64,000 nucleotides of DNA from contig NZ_SOEE01000007.1 of assembly GCF_004366035.1 (NCBI RefSeq), positions 248,001-312,000 on the forward strand, in the 5' to 3' direction. Both the position numbers and the translations under genes were made by a program. Positions 1-10,407 of the stretch are shown piece after piece. This DNA is from Cytobacillus oceanisediminis (GTDB lineage Bacteria; Bacillota; Bacilli; Bacillales; Cytobacillaceae). The notes beneath the pieces are model-generated. The model was not told the origin of the DNA and did not search any database. It was given only the letters and a program-made list of their open reading frames with translations. Every line of letters starts with the position of its first letter. The first letter of the stretch is position 1.

Positions 1-624
1 TTTTTAATGGGAAGATACTCTGGGCGATTTGCCTATAGCATGGGAGATTATTTAATATCAGCATTTAACTATCTAGCACTTGCAATTCCCAGCTTTGTTG
101 CAGCTTTGGTTGCCATTTATGTTTTTGCCATCAATCTTGGATGGGTTCCAGCCAGTGGAAGTATCGGCAGCGGGGTAGAAGCGGGCACACTGGAATATTA
201 CTTAAGTAAAGCAAAACATACAGTATTGCCGGCTATTGTCCTGGGAGCCATGGCTACAGCCGCTTACACACAGTTCTTGAGAAATGATATGATCGAAAGC
301 TCTCGCAAGGATTATGTTCGTACAGCAAGAGCTAAAGGTACGAAAGAATCTGCGATTTATAATAAGCACATTCTAAGAAACTCAATCATACCTATTGTTA
401 CATTACTTGGATTCGATATTGCCAATCTTTTTGGAGGGGCAATTATCACAGAAACCATTTTCACATACCCTGGCATCGGTTATTTATTCGTAGAATCAGT
501 TAATGCACGTGATTATTCTGTCATGATGGCTATTGCCATGATGTTGACTATCTTGACCCTGATTGGAAATTTAGTTGCAGATTTACTATATGGTCTAGTA
601 GATCCGCGTATTCGTTTAAGTTAG
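1..624 (+). CDS. appB: Oligopeptide ABC transporter permease, AppB/OppB family (5' truncated by window edge)
   Basis: The reading frame is open from the first base, so only the C-terminal 207 residues are present. They contain about five hydrophobic membrane segments and the permease EAA-loop region (RTARAKGTKES...ILRNSIIPI, near residues 103-130) that docks on the ABC ATPases, and they end in the typical DPRIRLS tail. Family knowledge: this is the inner-membrane BPD_transp_1 subunit of a peptide importer that pairs with AppC. The stop lies 12 bp before the next permease gene, so the two are one operon. The AppB assignment rather than OppB rests on position upstream of yjbA-trpS-opp and on the separate full opp operon at 4.7-10.4 kb. 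Confidence 0.88.
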   Translation, partial: FLMGRYSGRFAYSMGDYLISAFNYLALAIPSFVAALVAIYVFAINLGWVPASGSIGSGVEAGTLEYYLSKAKHTVLPAIVLGAMATAAYTQFLRNDMIESSRKDYVRTARAKGTKESAIYNKHILRNSIIPIVTLLGFDIANLFGGAIITETIFTYPGIGYLFVESVNARDYSVMMAIAMMLTILTLIGNLVADLLYGLVDPRIRLS

Positions 625-636
625 GTAGGTGGGAGT

Positions 637-1557
637 ATGGAACCATCAATATCACAGCAAACTTCGCCTGGTTTAACAGAACCTGTTAAACCTCCGAAGA
701 GTCAATCACCATGGGCTCTCGCCCGCCGCAAGTTTTTGCGCAACAAAGCAGCAATGATCAGTCTGGTATTCCTGCTGCTGGTCTGTGCAATGTCCATATT
801 GGCTGAGCCGCTGACTATGCCGGTTGAGGAGACAGCTAAGATCAATTTAACACAAATGAGCAAAGAACCATCTGCTGATCACTACTTTGGCACTGACAAG
901 TCAGGCAGAGACGTTTTTGCCAGAACTCTGCACGGCGGCAAGACTTCACTCTTGCTTGCATTCTCTATCACGCTAGCTGTTATTACTATTGGTACTCTTG
1001 TTGGTGCTACTGCGGGGTATTTTGGCGGCTGGGTCGACAATGCCCTAATGAGATTCACAGACTTTATGATGAACTTCCCATTCCTGCTATTTGTTATCGT
1101 ATTAAAATCAATTTTTATCGAATCAAGTACAGGAACTCTAATATTCGTAATAAGTGTACTCAGCTGGACAGGAACTGCCCGTCTTGTGCGAAGCAAGGTC
1201 ATGGCTGAGAAGGAAAATGAATATATTATGAGTGCAGTTTCTATCGGATGCTCTGCACCAAAGACCATTTTTAAACATTTGCTGCCGAACGTAATGTCAA
1301 CCATTATTGTTCAGGCGACCATTACACTGGCAGCGATGATTGTAGCTGAGACGGGCCTAAGCTTCCTGGGATTCGGTGTTCCGATCAACATCCCTACTTG
1401 GGGGAATATGCTTCAGGAAGCAAGAAGTCCGGATGTTTTAACCAGTAAGTGGTGGATATGGATTCCGCCAGCTGCGGTTTTAACATTTACAATCCTATCA
1501 ATTAACTTCATTGGAGAAGGCTTAAAAGATGCCTTCAATCCTAAATCTAACAGATAG
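637..1557 (+). CDS. appC: Oligopeptide ABC transporter permease, AppC/OppC family
   Basis: A 306-residue permease. It has a proline-rich N-terminus, a first membrane helix near residues 40-57, the OppC-type HYFGTDKSGRDVFAR segment near 82-96, about five further helices, and an EAA loop (EYIMSAVSIGCSAPKTIF) near residue 195. A GGTGGGAG ribosome site precedes the ATG. Known role: second membrane subunit of the App oligopeptide importer. It is the last gene of the operon, because a strong intrinsic terminator follows immediately. The last codons (LKDAFNPKSNR) resemble the usual LRDALDPR ending of OppC proteins. Confidence 0.9.
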   Translation: MEPSISQQTSPGLTEPVKPPKSQSPWALARRKFLRNKAAMISLVFLLLVCAMSILAEPLTMPVEETAKINLTQMSKEPSADHYFGTDKSGRDVFARTLHGGKTSLLLAFSITLAVITIGTLVGATAGYFGGWVDNALMRFTDFMMNFPFLLFVIVLKSIFIESSTGTLIFVISVLSWTGTARLVRSKVMAEKENEYIMSAVSIGCSAPKTIFKHLLPNVMSTIIVQATITLAAMIVAETGLSFLGFGVPINIPTWGNMLQEARSPDVLTSKWWIWIPPAAVLTFTILSINFIGEGLKDAFNPKSNR

Positions 1558-1561
1558 TTAA

Positions 1562-1587
1562 GAAACGCCTATATCAGGCGTTTTTTT
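1562..1587 (+). terminator. Terminator after appC
   Basis: The stem AAACGCCT/AGGCGTTT with a short TATC loop is followed by seven T residues, directly after the appC stop. Confidence 0.9.
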
Positions 1588-1666
1588 GTTGTTTTCAGGC
1601 CAATAGCTTGTACATATCCGAACAGATTCCTTCATATACATGTAAAAAAAGACTGGGAGTGAGTTT

Positions 1667-1928
1667 ATGGCAGCATTAAGACCTTTTGGGACTCACGCAT
1701 ATAGGAAAGAAAATGTTATTTAGGGCATTTTGGCTTTTAACCGGATTTGGGATTTCTGTTTCAGGAGGAGTCAGTGTAATAGGGTATTTAAATTTGCTTA
1801 CAACTGGGCATACCTTCAAAGAATATCTCAATTTTATTATCTCACGTCCAGAATGTTATTTGCTTCCGATCGGAATCGTTATTATAACTGTTAGCATATA
1901 TTTTCCTTATTCAAATTTGAATGAATAA
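1667..1928 (+). pseudogene. Small two-helix membrane protein, apparently frameshifted near its start
   Basis: A strong ribosome site (GGGAGTGAG) precedes the ATG at 1667, but that frame stops after 18 codons. The hydrophobic protein continues in the next frame, where GLTHIGKKMLFRAFWLLTG leads into two membrane segments and a stop at 1928. Removing one T from the TTTT run at 1684-1687 joins the frames into an 86-residue protein starting MAALRPLGLTHIGKK. Alternatives are initiation at the TTG at 1686, which has no ribosome site, or at the ATG at 1713, which has a poorly spaced one. I do not recognise a function. The cause may be a real mutation or a homopolymer sequencing error. Confidence 0.55.
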
Positions 1929-2063
1929 AGAGAAGGTATTTATTCAGCAATGTCATTTTGAAATTTATTACAAAAAATGGATTACGAGAGCAATATAGGA
2001 ATAAATTTACTGCCTACTGCCCATACTGAGTGACAAATAGTTTGTTGAAGTGGGGGTTGAAAA

Positions 2064-2810
2064 ATGTTGTATCTTCATGATGTTTGGGTGAATTGGTTTG
2101 AAGGAGAAGAGAATGGATACAATGTATGCCATTTTCATGAATGGAGAAAAGATGATGGCGTAGAACTGCTTGATCAGGTTCCGCTGTTAAAGATTGACCC
2201 GGTTCTTTTTAATTATATTGAAAATGATCTTTCCGAGCTGCCACAACAACTGCTAGATGATATTTATCAAAAAGCTTACTTAAGGAAAAATCATGAACGC
2301 ATTCAATTGGAGTATTGTTTTGTTGTTTCAGATGGGACAGGCATATTGGCAGTAGATACGATCGGCTACAATATTCCTATCAGAAAAAGCAGACTTATCC
2401 CGCGTCAGGAGCAGCTGGCATATGAAATGCTTGAAAATCAGGAAACGGCAACATACTCATTTAATGATCAAACAGCATTAAAGGAATTTCATATCCTTTC
2501 TCCATCTCCGGATTTGATGGCAGGCCTGACGAGAAAAGAAAGACAGCTTAAGCAGCTGCTGTTTATGGCGCTGGATCAGCTTCATTCATCCAAAAATGAT
2601 GCTGAGATCCGTTATTGGTATACGGAGTGGAGCCCGGAACGCTATTCGAAAATACAGTCAATGAACTTTGAAGAAGCATGGTATGAACTTTACGATGAAA
2701 GTAAATACGGCTGGTCAGGTAAACACGAGAAGTTTTGTGAAAATTTAATAAAAGGACAGCCGTTTTTTGAGAAGTTGTGGGAAATGGAGCATGGCCCAAA
2801 AGTGAATTAA
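2064..2810 (+). CDS. yjbA: YjbA family protein (DUF3603), unknown function
   Basis: A soluble 248-residue protein starting [21 protein letters not shown], the recognisable opening of the YjbA/DUF3603 family found beside trpS in Bacillus. No signal peptide or membrane helix is visible. It is rich in acidic and aromatic residues. The ATG follows a GTGGGGG ribosome site. It is a single gene that shares a bidirectional terminator with the convergent trpS. The function is not known, and I recognise no catalytic motif. Confidence 0.85.
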   Translation: MLYLHDVWVNWFEGEENGYNVCHFHEWRKDDGVELLDQVPLLKIDPVLFNYIENDLSELPQQLLDDIYQKAYLRKNHERIQLEYCFVVSDGTGILAVDTIGYNIPIRKSRLIPRQEQLAYEMLENQETATYSFNDQTALKEFHILSPSPDLMAGLTRKERQLKQLLFMALDQLHSSKNDAEIRYWYTEWSPERYSKIQSMNFEEAWYELYDESKYGWSGKHEKFCENLIKGQPFFEKLWEMEHGPKVN

Positions 2811-2820
2811 AGAAAATAAA

Positions 2821-2841
2821 AAACAGCCAAAAGGCTGTTTT

Positions 2842-2843
<2 letters not shown>
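2821..2843. terminator. Bidirectional terminator between yjbA and trpS
   Basis: AACAGCC/GGCTGTT with an AAAA loop, flanked by an A-run on the left and a T-run on the right. It can serve both convergent genes. Confidence 0.88.
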
Positions 2844-3843
<1,000 letters not shown>

Positions 3844-3904
3844 TTAATCGGCTTAAAAGATCATGAATTGACAGGCGGTGAGGAGAAATTTTTGTGCTTT
3901 AAGC

Positions 3905-4165
3905 ATAAAAAAGAACCATTCATCCCTATAAAATAGGGACGAATGGTCCGCGTTGCCACCCTAATTACTCAAATACTGAGTCACTCTGCCCTATGCAGAA
4001 TAATGCATAGGTCCCCGATAACGCAGGGAAGCGCCTGAAAATCCAGAAGCTCAAAAGTCCATTCGATTTACCGGGCTGCCTGTTTGCACCTTCCACAGAC
4101 TCTCTGTTAACCCTCAGTAAATGTACTACTCTTTTTTCATTGCCGACTAGATAATTAATTTTTAT
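3905..4165 (-). promoter_or_regulatory. T-box riboswitch leader of trpS (Trp specifier)
   Basis: Read on the minus strand, the leader shows the AGAGAGTCTGTGG and GGTGCAAACAG stem-I elements, the GAATGGACTTTTGAGCTTCTGG segment in which a TGG Trp specifier codon is visible, and the conserved T-box AGGGTGGCAACGCGG. A terminator hairpin follows (CCATTCGTCCCTA/TAGGGATGAATGG plus a T-run, 3905-3950). In the T-box the bases TGGC can pair with a GCCA tRNA 3' end, which fits the G discriminator of bacterial tRNA-Trp. The TGG assignment is read by eye, not folded. Confidence 0.93.
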
Positions 4166-4405
4166 TTGTATTATATAATAAGTTAAACTATACGGATACA
4201 AAAATCAAGTTAATAAAAGGTAAAATGAATGTATCGATAGCCTCTATTTCAAGGCTGTATTTGACAATAAATGGGTGATGATTCCTATTAAAATAGCAAA
4301 TAAACATAAAAAGAAAAATTTTTTTAAAATCTCAAAAATCTTAATTTATAAGACTTTTTGACGAAAAATGTCATACTCGATTGGATTGCATGTACAAAAA
4401 GCCAC

Positions 4406-4434
4406 TTGCAATAAGTTTTTAAACTATTTATAAT
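4406..4434 (+). promoter_or_regulatory. Sigma-A promoter for the opp operon
   Basis: TTGCAA (4406-4411) and TATAAT (4429-4434) are separated by exactly 17 bp. Transcription should start near 4441, leaving a long untranslated leader before oppA. Confidence 0.75.
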
Positions 4435-4565
4435 AAACGTAACAAACATAATCTTTACGATTTTGTTACATTTAAAACAAAACTATATCACTCCAGATAG
4501 CGAGAGTATGGTGCATATTGAGTAAGTTTATAGCTTACATCTTATAGATTACTCCTTTTAATCTG

Positions 4566-4580
4566 AATTATCAGAATATA
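4566..4580 (+). promoter_or_regulatory. Possible CodY box in the opp leader
   Basis: AATTATCAGAATATA matches the CodY consensus AATTTTCWGAAAATT at 12 of 15 positions. Opp operons are known CodY targets in several Firmicutes. The location about 125 nt downstream of the predicted start would suit roadblock repression. The match alone is modest evidence. Confidence 0.4.
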
Positions 4581-4763
4581 GGGATAATCTATCTTTAAGA
4601 GAATATAAACTTGCTTTTTTTGTTGCCTTCTAAATAGTCTGCAAATTTTTTAAATTTAATTAACAGACTATTTGAGCAATATATCTGGGGCGCACAGTTG
4701 TGTTTTTTGTGAAAGACAAGCGTAAGGATATTGTTTGAGGAAATTAAATAGGGGGTTAATACC

Positions 4764-6410
4764 GTGAACAAAAGATTATCGATCTTTTTTAGCATGCTGC
4801 TTGTGCTAAGCATGTTCCTTGCTGCATGCAGCGGCGGCGGAGACAATGCTGACGGCGGCGAAAAAGGCGGAGACGACGGCGGAAAGTCTGATGTACCGCA
4901 GGAGTTAAGAGTAAACATCAACACTGAACCACCATCATTGAATCCAGGACTAGCAGAAGATTCAACTTCTGGAACTGTACTTCGTAACGTGTTAGAAGGT
5001 CTTACTCGCATTAATCAAGATGGTAAGCCTGAAAAAGCAATGGCAGACGACATCAAAGTTTCTGAAGACGGAAAAACTTATACATTCACAATTCGCGATG
5101 CGAACTGGTCAAATGGCGATCCTGTAATCGCTAAAGACTTTGAATATGCTTGGAAATGGGCATTAGATCCTGCAAACAACTCAACTTATGCATACCAGCT
5201 TTACTACCTTGAAGGCGCTGAAGCATTCAATACAGGCAAAGGTGAAAAGGATGCGGTTGGTGTTAAAGCTATCGATGAGAAAACTTTAGAAGTTAAATTA
5301 GTAAATCCGACACCATATTTTGAAGAATTGACTGCTTTCTATACTTATCTGCCAGTTAACAGCAAGATTGCTGAAGCTAACCCAGAATGGGCAACTGACG
5401 CTGGTGAAAATTTCACTACTAACGGTCCTTTCCATTTAGTTGAATGGGCTCACAGTGACAAGATCGTTCTTGAGAAGAGCGAGACATACTGGGATGCTGA
5501 AACAGTTAAGCTGGACAGCATTGAAATGATCATGATCAATGATCCTAATACTGAATTATCTATGTTTGACAACGGAGAACTAGATTGGGCTGGAGCTCCA
5601 ACAGGTGCTCTTCCAACTGACGCTATGCAGGCACTTAAAGACGAAGGCCGCTTAGTTACTCAGCCAATCGCAGGTATTTACAATTACAAGTTTAATACAA
5701 CTGCAGAACCATTTAATAATGTCAATATCCGTAAGGCATTTGCACATGCTATCAACCGTCAGGAGCTTATTGATAACATCCTTCAGGGTGAACAGCTTCC
5801 TGCAATGGCAATTGTTCCACCTTCAATGTTTGAAGAAAACGAAAAGGGTTATTTCTCTGATAACGATGTAGAAAAGGCTAAAGAATATTTACAAAAAGGT
5901 CTTGAAGAGCTTGGCTATAAAGATGCTTCTGAACTTCCAGCTGTAACTCTTTCTTACAATACTTCTGAGGCACACCAAAAGATTGCACAGGCAATCCAGG
6001 ATATGTGGAAACAGAACCTAGGTGTTGAAGTAACACTAGATAATGCAGAGTGGAATGTATTCCTTGATAATGTAAACCAAATGGATTACCAAGTAGCACG
6101 TATGGGCTGGTTGGGTGACTTTAACGATGCAATCAACTTCTTAGAAATGTACCGTGACGCTGATGGCGGTAACAACAATACTGGATGGGAAAGCAAAGAG
6201 TTCCAGGATCTGCTTGCTAAATCTGCAACAGAAACTGACCCTGAAGCTCGCCAGCAGTTATTGAAGGATGCTGAAGCAGTCTTCATGGAAGATATGCCAG
6301 TTGCTCCAATCTATTTCTATACTAACAACTGGGTACAGGCTGAGAACCTTAAAGATGTTGCAGTATCCGGTCTAGGTGATGTCCAATATAAGTGGGCACA
6401 CTTCGAATAA
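4764..6410 (+). CDS. oppA: Oligopeptide-binding lipoprotein OppA
   Basis: A 548-residue family 5 solute-binding protein. A lipoprotein signal (MNKRLSIFFSMLLVLSMFLAAC, lipobox Cys22) is followed by a Gly/Asp/Lys linker and the SBP_bac_5 fold (RVNINTEPPSLNPG, then the NGDPVIAKDFEYAWKWALDP region). It binds extracellular peptides and hands them to OppBC. The start is GTG with an AGGGGG site 7-8 nt upstream. It is the first gene of oppABCDF, and a 13-bp stem-loop separates it from oppB, which commonly allows more OppA than permease to be made. Confidence 0.95.
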   Translation: MNKRLSIFFSMLLVLSMFLAACSGGGDNADGGEKGGDDGGKSDVPQELRVNINTEPPSLNPGLAEDSTSGTVLRNVLEGLTRINQDGKPEKAMADDIKVSEDGKTYTFTIRDANWSNGDPVIAKDFEYAWKWALDPANNSTYAYQLYYLEGAEAFNTGKGEKDAVGVKAIDEKTLEVKLVNPTPYFEELTAFYTYLPVNSKIAEANPEWATDAGENFTTNGPFHLVEWAHSDKIVLEKSETYWDAETVKLDSIEMIMINDPNTELSMFDNGELDWAGAPTGALPTDAMQALKDEGRLVTQPIAGIYNYKFNTTAEPFNNVNIRKAFAHAINRQELIDNILQGEQLPAMAIVPPSMFEENEKGYFSDNDVEKAKEYLQKGLEELGYKDASELPAVTLSYNTSEAHQKIAQAIQDMWKQNLGVEVTLDNAEWNVFLDNVNQMDYQVARMGWLGDFNDAINFLEMYRDADGGNNNTGWESKEFQDLLAKSATETDPEARQQLLKDAEAVFMEDMPVAPIYFYTNNWVQAENLKDVAVSGLGDVQYKWAHFE

Positions 6411-6429
6411 ACATAGCTAAACTTTACGA

Positions 6430-6462
6430 AAGGTATATGGGATGCTCAATCCCATATACCTT
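6430..6462 (+). terminator. oppA-oppB intercistronic stem-loop (attenuator or RNA-stabilising hairpin)
   Basis: A perfect 13-bp stem, AAGGTATATGGGA/TCCCATATACCTT, with a 7-nt loop. It is not followed by a T-run, so it is more likely a partial terminator or a 3' stabiliser of oppA mRNA than a full stop. The role is inferred from its position. Confidence 0.65.
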
Positions 6463-6505
6463 CGTTTCTGATTAAGGCATTGTAATAAATTGGAGGTGTT
6501 TGACA

Positions 6506-7441
6506 ATGGCGAAATATATTGGAAAACGCTTGGTGTACATGCTTCTGTCTCTTTGGATGATTGTTACAGCAACGTTTTTCTTCATGCGCATTGCACCCGG
6601 AAACCCTTTTGCATCTGAGAAAAAACTTCCTCCCGAAATTGAAGCAAACCTGAATGCCCACTTTGGGCTGGACAAGCCATGGTATGCACAGTATTGGGAG
6701 TATCTGGTTCGAATTGCCAATTGGGATTTTGGACCATCGTTCAAATATAAAAGCCAAACTGTAAACGACCTGATTAATGAAGGTTTCCCTGTTTCATTTC
6801 TTCTCGGAATGGAAGCCATTTTTATCGCCGTTGCAGTAGGAGTTCTATTAGGAATCATTGCGGCATTAAAACACAATAGGTGGCCGGATTACACAGCGAT
6901 GATTGTAGCTGTATTAGGTATCTCTGTACCTTCCTTTATCATGGCATCATTCCTGCAATATTTCCTTGCAATAAAAATGGGTATTTTCCCTGTAGCACGA
7001 TGGGAATCATTTATGCACAGCGTTCTTCCAGCCGTTGCACTGGCATCCACACCGATGGCTTTTATAGCCCGGTTAACTCGTTCCAGCATGCTTGAAGTTC
7101 TGGCGAATGATTATATTAAGACTGCTAAATCAAAAGGTTTAAGCAGGGGAGTAATTACAGTAAAACATACGATCCGTAATGCACTATTACCTGTTGTAAC
7201 ATATATGGGGCCTTTAACCGCAGGTATTTTAACTGGAAGTTTCGTTATTGAACGAATCTTCGGTATTCCTGGACTTGGTGCACACTTTGTAACAAGTATC
7301 AACAATCGTGATTATACGGTAATTATGGGTGTAACAGTTTTCTACAGTATTCTGTTGCTTGTATCTATTCTCCTTGTTGACATTGCATACGGAATCATCG
7401 ACCCACGCATCAAACTTGCTGGCGGGAAGAAAGGAGAGTAA
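6506..7441 (+). CDS. oppB: Oligopeptide ABC transporter permease OppB
   Basis: A 311-residue membrane protein beginning [35 protein letters not shown], the standard OppB N-terminus. About six helices and an EAA loop ([31 protein letters not shown], near residues 197-227) are present, and it ends in [13 protein letters not shown]. The ATG at 6506 is chosen over the TTG at 6500 because GGAGGTG at 6492-6498 is correctly spaced only for the ATG. It forms the peptide channel together with OppC. The gap to oppC is 2 bp. Confidence 0.95.
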   Translation: MAKYIGKRLVYMLLSLWMIVTATFFFMRIAPGNPFASEKKLPPEIEANLNAHFGLDKPWYAQYWEYLVRIANWDFGPSFKYKSQTVNDLINEGFPVSFLLGMEAIFIAVAVGVLLGIIAALKHNRWPDYTAMIVAVLGISVPSFIMASFLQYFLAIKMGIFPVARWESFMHSVLPAVALASTPMAFIARLTRSSMLEVLANDYIKTAKSKGLSRGVITVKHTIRNALLPVVTYMGPLTAGILTGSFVIERIFGIPGLGAHFVTSINNRDYTVIMGVTVFYSILLLVSILLVDIAYGIIDPRIKLAGGKKGE

Positions 7442-7443
7442 TT

Positions 7444-8358
7444 ATGCAGATTTCGAAGGATAAGTTCAAGTTAGTCGGAACACAGCTTGGTGAAGCTGAA
7501 AAAATTTCAAAACCAAGTCTTTCTTTTTGGAAAGATGTATTTATTCGATTTCGAAAAAACAAGCTTGCCCTGTTTGGATTAGTATTATTAGGACTGCTAA
7601 TCTTCATGGCAATCTTTGGACCATATATGACTCCATATGATTATGCATCAAATGATCTGAGCAACAAAAACCAGCCGCCTTCTTCTGAACATTGGTTTGG
7701 TACAGATGATCTTGGCCGTGATGTATTTGCCCGTACATGGGAAGGGGCACGAATTTCTATCTTCATTGGAGTTGCTGCAGCTGTAATTGATTTAATTATT
7801 GGTGTATTTTGGGGCGGTATTGCCGGTTATAAGGGCGGACGCACTGACGAGGGTATGATGCGCTTTGCCGATATTTTATATGGTGTACCTTACTTATTAT
7901 TAGTAATCCTGTTAATGGTTGTGCTTGGACAGGGATTGTCTACTATGATTATTGCAATGTCCATTACAGGATGGATCAATATGTCCCGTATTGTCCGCGG
8001 ACAGGTGTTATCTCTTAAAAATCAGGAATATGTCCTGGCAGCCAAAACGCTTGGTGCAAATACAAACAGAATTATGGGCAAACACTTAATTCCAAATTCA
8101 ATGGGACCTATTTTAGTCACAATGACGCTAACGATCCCTTCTGCTATTTTTACTGAAGCATTCTTAAGCTTTATTGGACTTGGATTAACACCGCCTATAG
8201 CGAGCTGGGGAACAATGGCCAATGATGGATTGCCGGCTATGCGTTACTACCCATGGCGCTTATTCTTCCCTGCTACGTTTATCTGTTTAACGATTTTTGC
8301 TTTTAACGTAGTTGGAGATGGCTTGCGTGATGCTCTGGATCCAAGAATGCGTAAATAA
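7444..8358 (+). CDS. oppC: Oligopeptide ABC transporter permease OppC
   Basis: 304 residues. After an approximately 35-residue cytoplasmic N-terminus come a first helix (LALFGLVLLGLLIFMAIFG), the HWFGTDDLGRDVFARTWEGAR signature, about five further helices and the EAA loop (LAAKTLGANTNRIMGKHLIPNSMGPI). It ends in DGLRDALDPRMRK. A GAAAGGAGAG ribosome site overlaps the end of oppB, which shows translational coupling. It is the membrane subunit paired with OppB in the oligopeptide importer. Confidence 0.95.
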   Translation: MQISKDKFKLVGTQLGEAEKISKPSLSFWKDVFIRFRKNKLALFGLVLLGLLIFMAIFGPYMTPYDYASNDLSNKNQPPSSEHWFGTDDLGRDVFARTWEGARISIFIGVAAAVIDLIIGVFWGGIAGYKGGRTDEGMMRFADILYGVPYLLLVILLMVVLGQGLSTMIIAMSITGWINMSRIVRGQVLSLKNQEYVLAAKTLGANTNRIMGKHLIPNSMGPILVTMTLTIPSAIFTEAFLSFIGLGLTPPIASWGTMANDGLPAMRYYPWRLFFPATFICLTIFAFNVVGDGLRDALDPRMRK

Positions 8359-8370
8359 AGGAGTGAGAAC

Positions 8371-9438
8371 ATGGAAAAATTACTTGAAGTAAAAAATTTA
8401 GAAGTCTCATTCCAAACATATGGAGGTACAGTAAAAGCAGTCCGGGGAGTCAGCTTTGACCTTCATAAGGGAGAGACGCTTGCGATTGTTGGTGAATCAG
8501 GTTCAGGCAAAAGTGTTACTTCCCAGTCTATTATGAAGTTAATACCTATGCCGCCAGGCCGAATTTCAGGCGGGCAGATCCTGTTGAACGGTGATGACAT
8601 CGTACCAAAAACAGAAAAACAAATGGAAAAAATTCGCGGTAAGGAAATCAGTATGATATTCCAGGATCCGATGACGTCATTGAATCCAACGATGAGAGTT
8701 GGAAATCAGATCATGGAAGTGCTGATTAAACATCAAAATATGACGAAGACTGATGGCAAAAACAGAGCAGTTGAATTACTGAGACTTGTTGGTATACCGA
8801 TGCCTGAGAAAAGAGTTAATCAATATCCTCATGAATTCTCCGGCGGTATGAGACAGCGTGCAATGATTGCGATTGCTCTTGCAGCCAATCCAAAGCTGCT
8901 TATCGCTGATGAGCCGACAACAGCTCTTGACGTTACTATTCAGGCGCAAATCCTGGAGCTTATGAAAGATCTTCAAAATAAAATGGATACATCCATTATC
9001 TTTATCACGCACGACCTGGGTGTTGTTGCAAATGTTGCGGACCGTGTAGCTGTAATGTATGCTGGCCAGATTGTTGAGATGGGCACTGTGGATGAAATTT
9101 TCTATGACCCGCGTCACCCTTATACATGGGGACTGCTTGCATCAATGCCAAGCTTAGAAAATGATGATAAAGCTGAATTAGCTGCGATACCTGGAACACC
9201 TCCGGATCTGACAAATCCTCCAAAGGGAGATGCATTTGCAGCCAGAAATCAATATGCACTTGCAATTGACTTTGAAGAAGAACCGCCGATGTTCCAGATT
9301 TCAGAAACACATTTTGCAAAAACATGGCTTCTTCACCCGGATGCTCCAAAGGTTGAGCCGCCGGAAGCAGTAAAAAGACGTATGCGCCAATTATCCTCCA
9401 CATTTGAAAATCCTGTATTAGTCAAGGAGGGAAAATAA
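8371..9438 (+). CDS. oppD: Oligopeptide ABC transporter ATPase OppD
   Basis: A 355-residue ATPase. Walker A is GESGSGKS (residues 41-48). The ABC signature (FSGGMRQRAMIAIAL) and Walker B (LLIADEPTTALDVT) follow in order, then the switch histidine in FITHDLGVV. The C-terminal oligopeptide/dipeptide domain (YTWGLLASMPSLE... to LHPDAPKVEPP) is complete, although it carries none of the cysteines seen in iron-sulfur-containing homologues. It couples ATP hydrolysis to peptide import with OppF. A GGAGTGAG site precedes the ATG, 12 bp after oppC. Confidence 0.96.
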   Translation: MEKLLEVKNLEVSFQTYGGTVKAVRGVSFDLHKGETLAIVGESGSGKSVTSQSIMKLIPMPPGRISGGQILLNGDDIVPKTEKQMEKIRGKEISMIFQDPMTSLNPTMRVGNQIMEVLIKHQNMTKTDGKNRAVELLRLVGIPMPEKRVNQYPHEFSGGMRQRAMIAIALAANPKLLIADEPTTALDVTIQAQILELMKDLQNKMDTSIIFITHDLGVVANVADRVAVMYAGQIVEMGTVDEIFYDPRHPYTWGLLASMPSLENDDKAELAAIPGTPPDLTNPPKGDAFAARNQYALAIDFEEEPPMFQISETHFAKTWLLHPDAPKVEPPEAVKRRMRQLSSTFENPVLVKEGK

Positions 9439-9440
9439 TA

Positions 9441-10376
9441 ATGGCAGAAAAGTTGCTCCAAATTAAAAATTTAAAACAGCATTTTAATGTAGGCCGTCCC
9501 AATATGGTAAAAGCAGTTGATGGGATAACTTTTGATATTTATAAGGGAGAGACCCTTGGACTTGTAGGTGAATCTGGCTGCGGTAAATCAACTACTGGAC
9601 GAACCATTATCAGATTATACGATGCAACAGATGGTCAAGTTCTTTTTGAAGGTGAAGATGTTCACGGCAAAAAGTCAGCCAAAGAACTAAAAAAGTTTAA
9701 CCGGAAAATGCAAATGATTTTCCAGGATCCTTACGCTTCCTTAAATCCGCGTATGACAGTAGCCGATATCATTGCGGAAGGCATCGATATCCACGGGTTG
9801 GCAAAGAGCAAAAAGGAACGTATGGAGAGGGTTTATGAGCTATTGGAAACAGTTGGTTTGAACAAAGAGCATGCTAACCGCTACCCTCATGAATTCTCTG
9901 GAGGACAGAGACAGCGTATCGGGATTGCCCGCGCGCTTGCGGTTGACCCTGATTTCATTATTGCCGATGAACCAATTTCTGCATTGGACGTTTCCATCCA
10001 GGCTCAGGTAGTAAACCTTATGAAAAAACTGCAGCGTGAAAAAGGATTGACATATCTGTTTATCGCTCATGACTTATCGATGGTTAAGTACATCAGTGAT
10101 CGTATTGGTGTAATGTATTTCGGTAAACTGGTAGAGCTTGCGCCAGCAGAAGATTTATATGCAAACCCAATGCATCCTTACACTCAATCACTGCTGTCAG
10201 CTATTCCGCTTCCGGATCCAGAAACGGAACGTTCCCGCAGAAGGAAATCATATGATACAGCAGTTCACAATTACGCTGAGAATGAAAAGCTGGAAATGCG
10301 TGAAATTACTCCGGGACATTTTGTTTACTGTTCTGAAAAAGAGTATAACGAATTAAAAGCTCAATATGCCAAATAA
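9441..10376 (+). CDS. oppF: Oligopeptide ABC transporter ATPase OppF
   Basis: A 311-residue second ATPase of the Opp system. Walker A (GESGCGKS), the Q-loop (MIFQDPYASLNPRM), the signature (FSGGQRQRIGIARAL), Walker B (FIIADEPISALDVS) and the H-loop (FIAHDLSMV) are all intact. The C-terminus contains the oligo_HPY extension (HPYTQSLLSAIPLPDPE). It starts 2 bp after oppD, with GGAGGG overlapping the oppD end. It is the last gene of the operon, followed at once by a terminator. Confidence 0.96.
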   Translation: MAEKLLQIKNLKQHFNVGRPNMVKAVDGITFDIYKGETLGLVGESGCGKSTTGRTIIRLYDATDGQVLFEGEDVHGKKSAKELKKFNRKMQMIFQDPYASLNPRMTVADIIAEGIDIHGLAKSKKERMERVYELLETVGLNKEHANRYPHEFSGGQRQRIGIARALAVDPDFIIADEPISALDVSIQAQVVNLMKKLQREKGLTYLFIAHDLSMVKYISDRIGVMYFGKLVELAPAEDLYANPMHPYTQSLLSAIPLPDPETERSRRRKSYDTAVHNYAENEKLEMREITPGHFVYCSEKEYNELKAQYAK

Positions 10377-10378
10377 CA

Positions 10379-10407
10379 AAAAACGATCTCAACTGAGATC
10401 GTTTTTT
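10379..10407 (+). terminator. Terminator of the opp operon
   Basis: AAAACGATCTC/GAGATCGTTTT with an AACT loop and a run of six T, three bases after the oppF stop. Confidence 0.93.

Larger units (their letters stand above)
4201..4763 (+). other. Intergenic region between trpS leader and oppA
   Basis: An AT-rich gene-free stretch. It holds a good sigma-A promoter (4406-4434) and then an approximately 320-nt 5' leader for oppA. The leader contains a CodY-like box at 4566-4580 and a small GTAAG/CTTAC hairpin near 4521. A second, weaker promoter-like pair (TTGACA at 4261, TATTAA at 4286, 19-bp spacing) lies upstream. No convincing open reading frame was seen. Confidence 0.6.

Noticed and set aside
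882..1304. Open reading frame antisense to appC
   Set aside because: It lies wholly inside a well-supported permease gene on the other strand and lacks a ribosome site.
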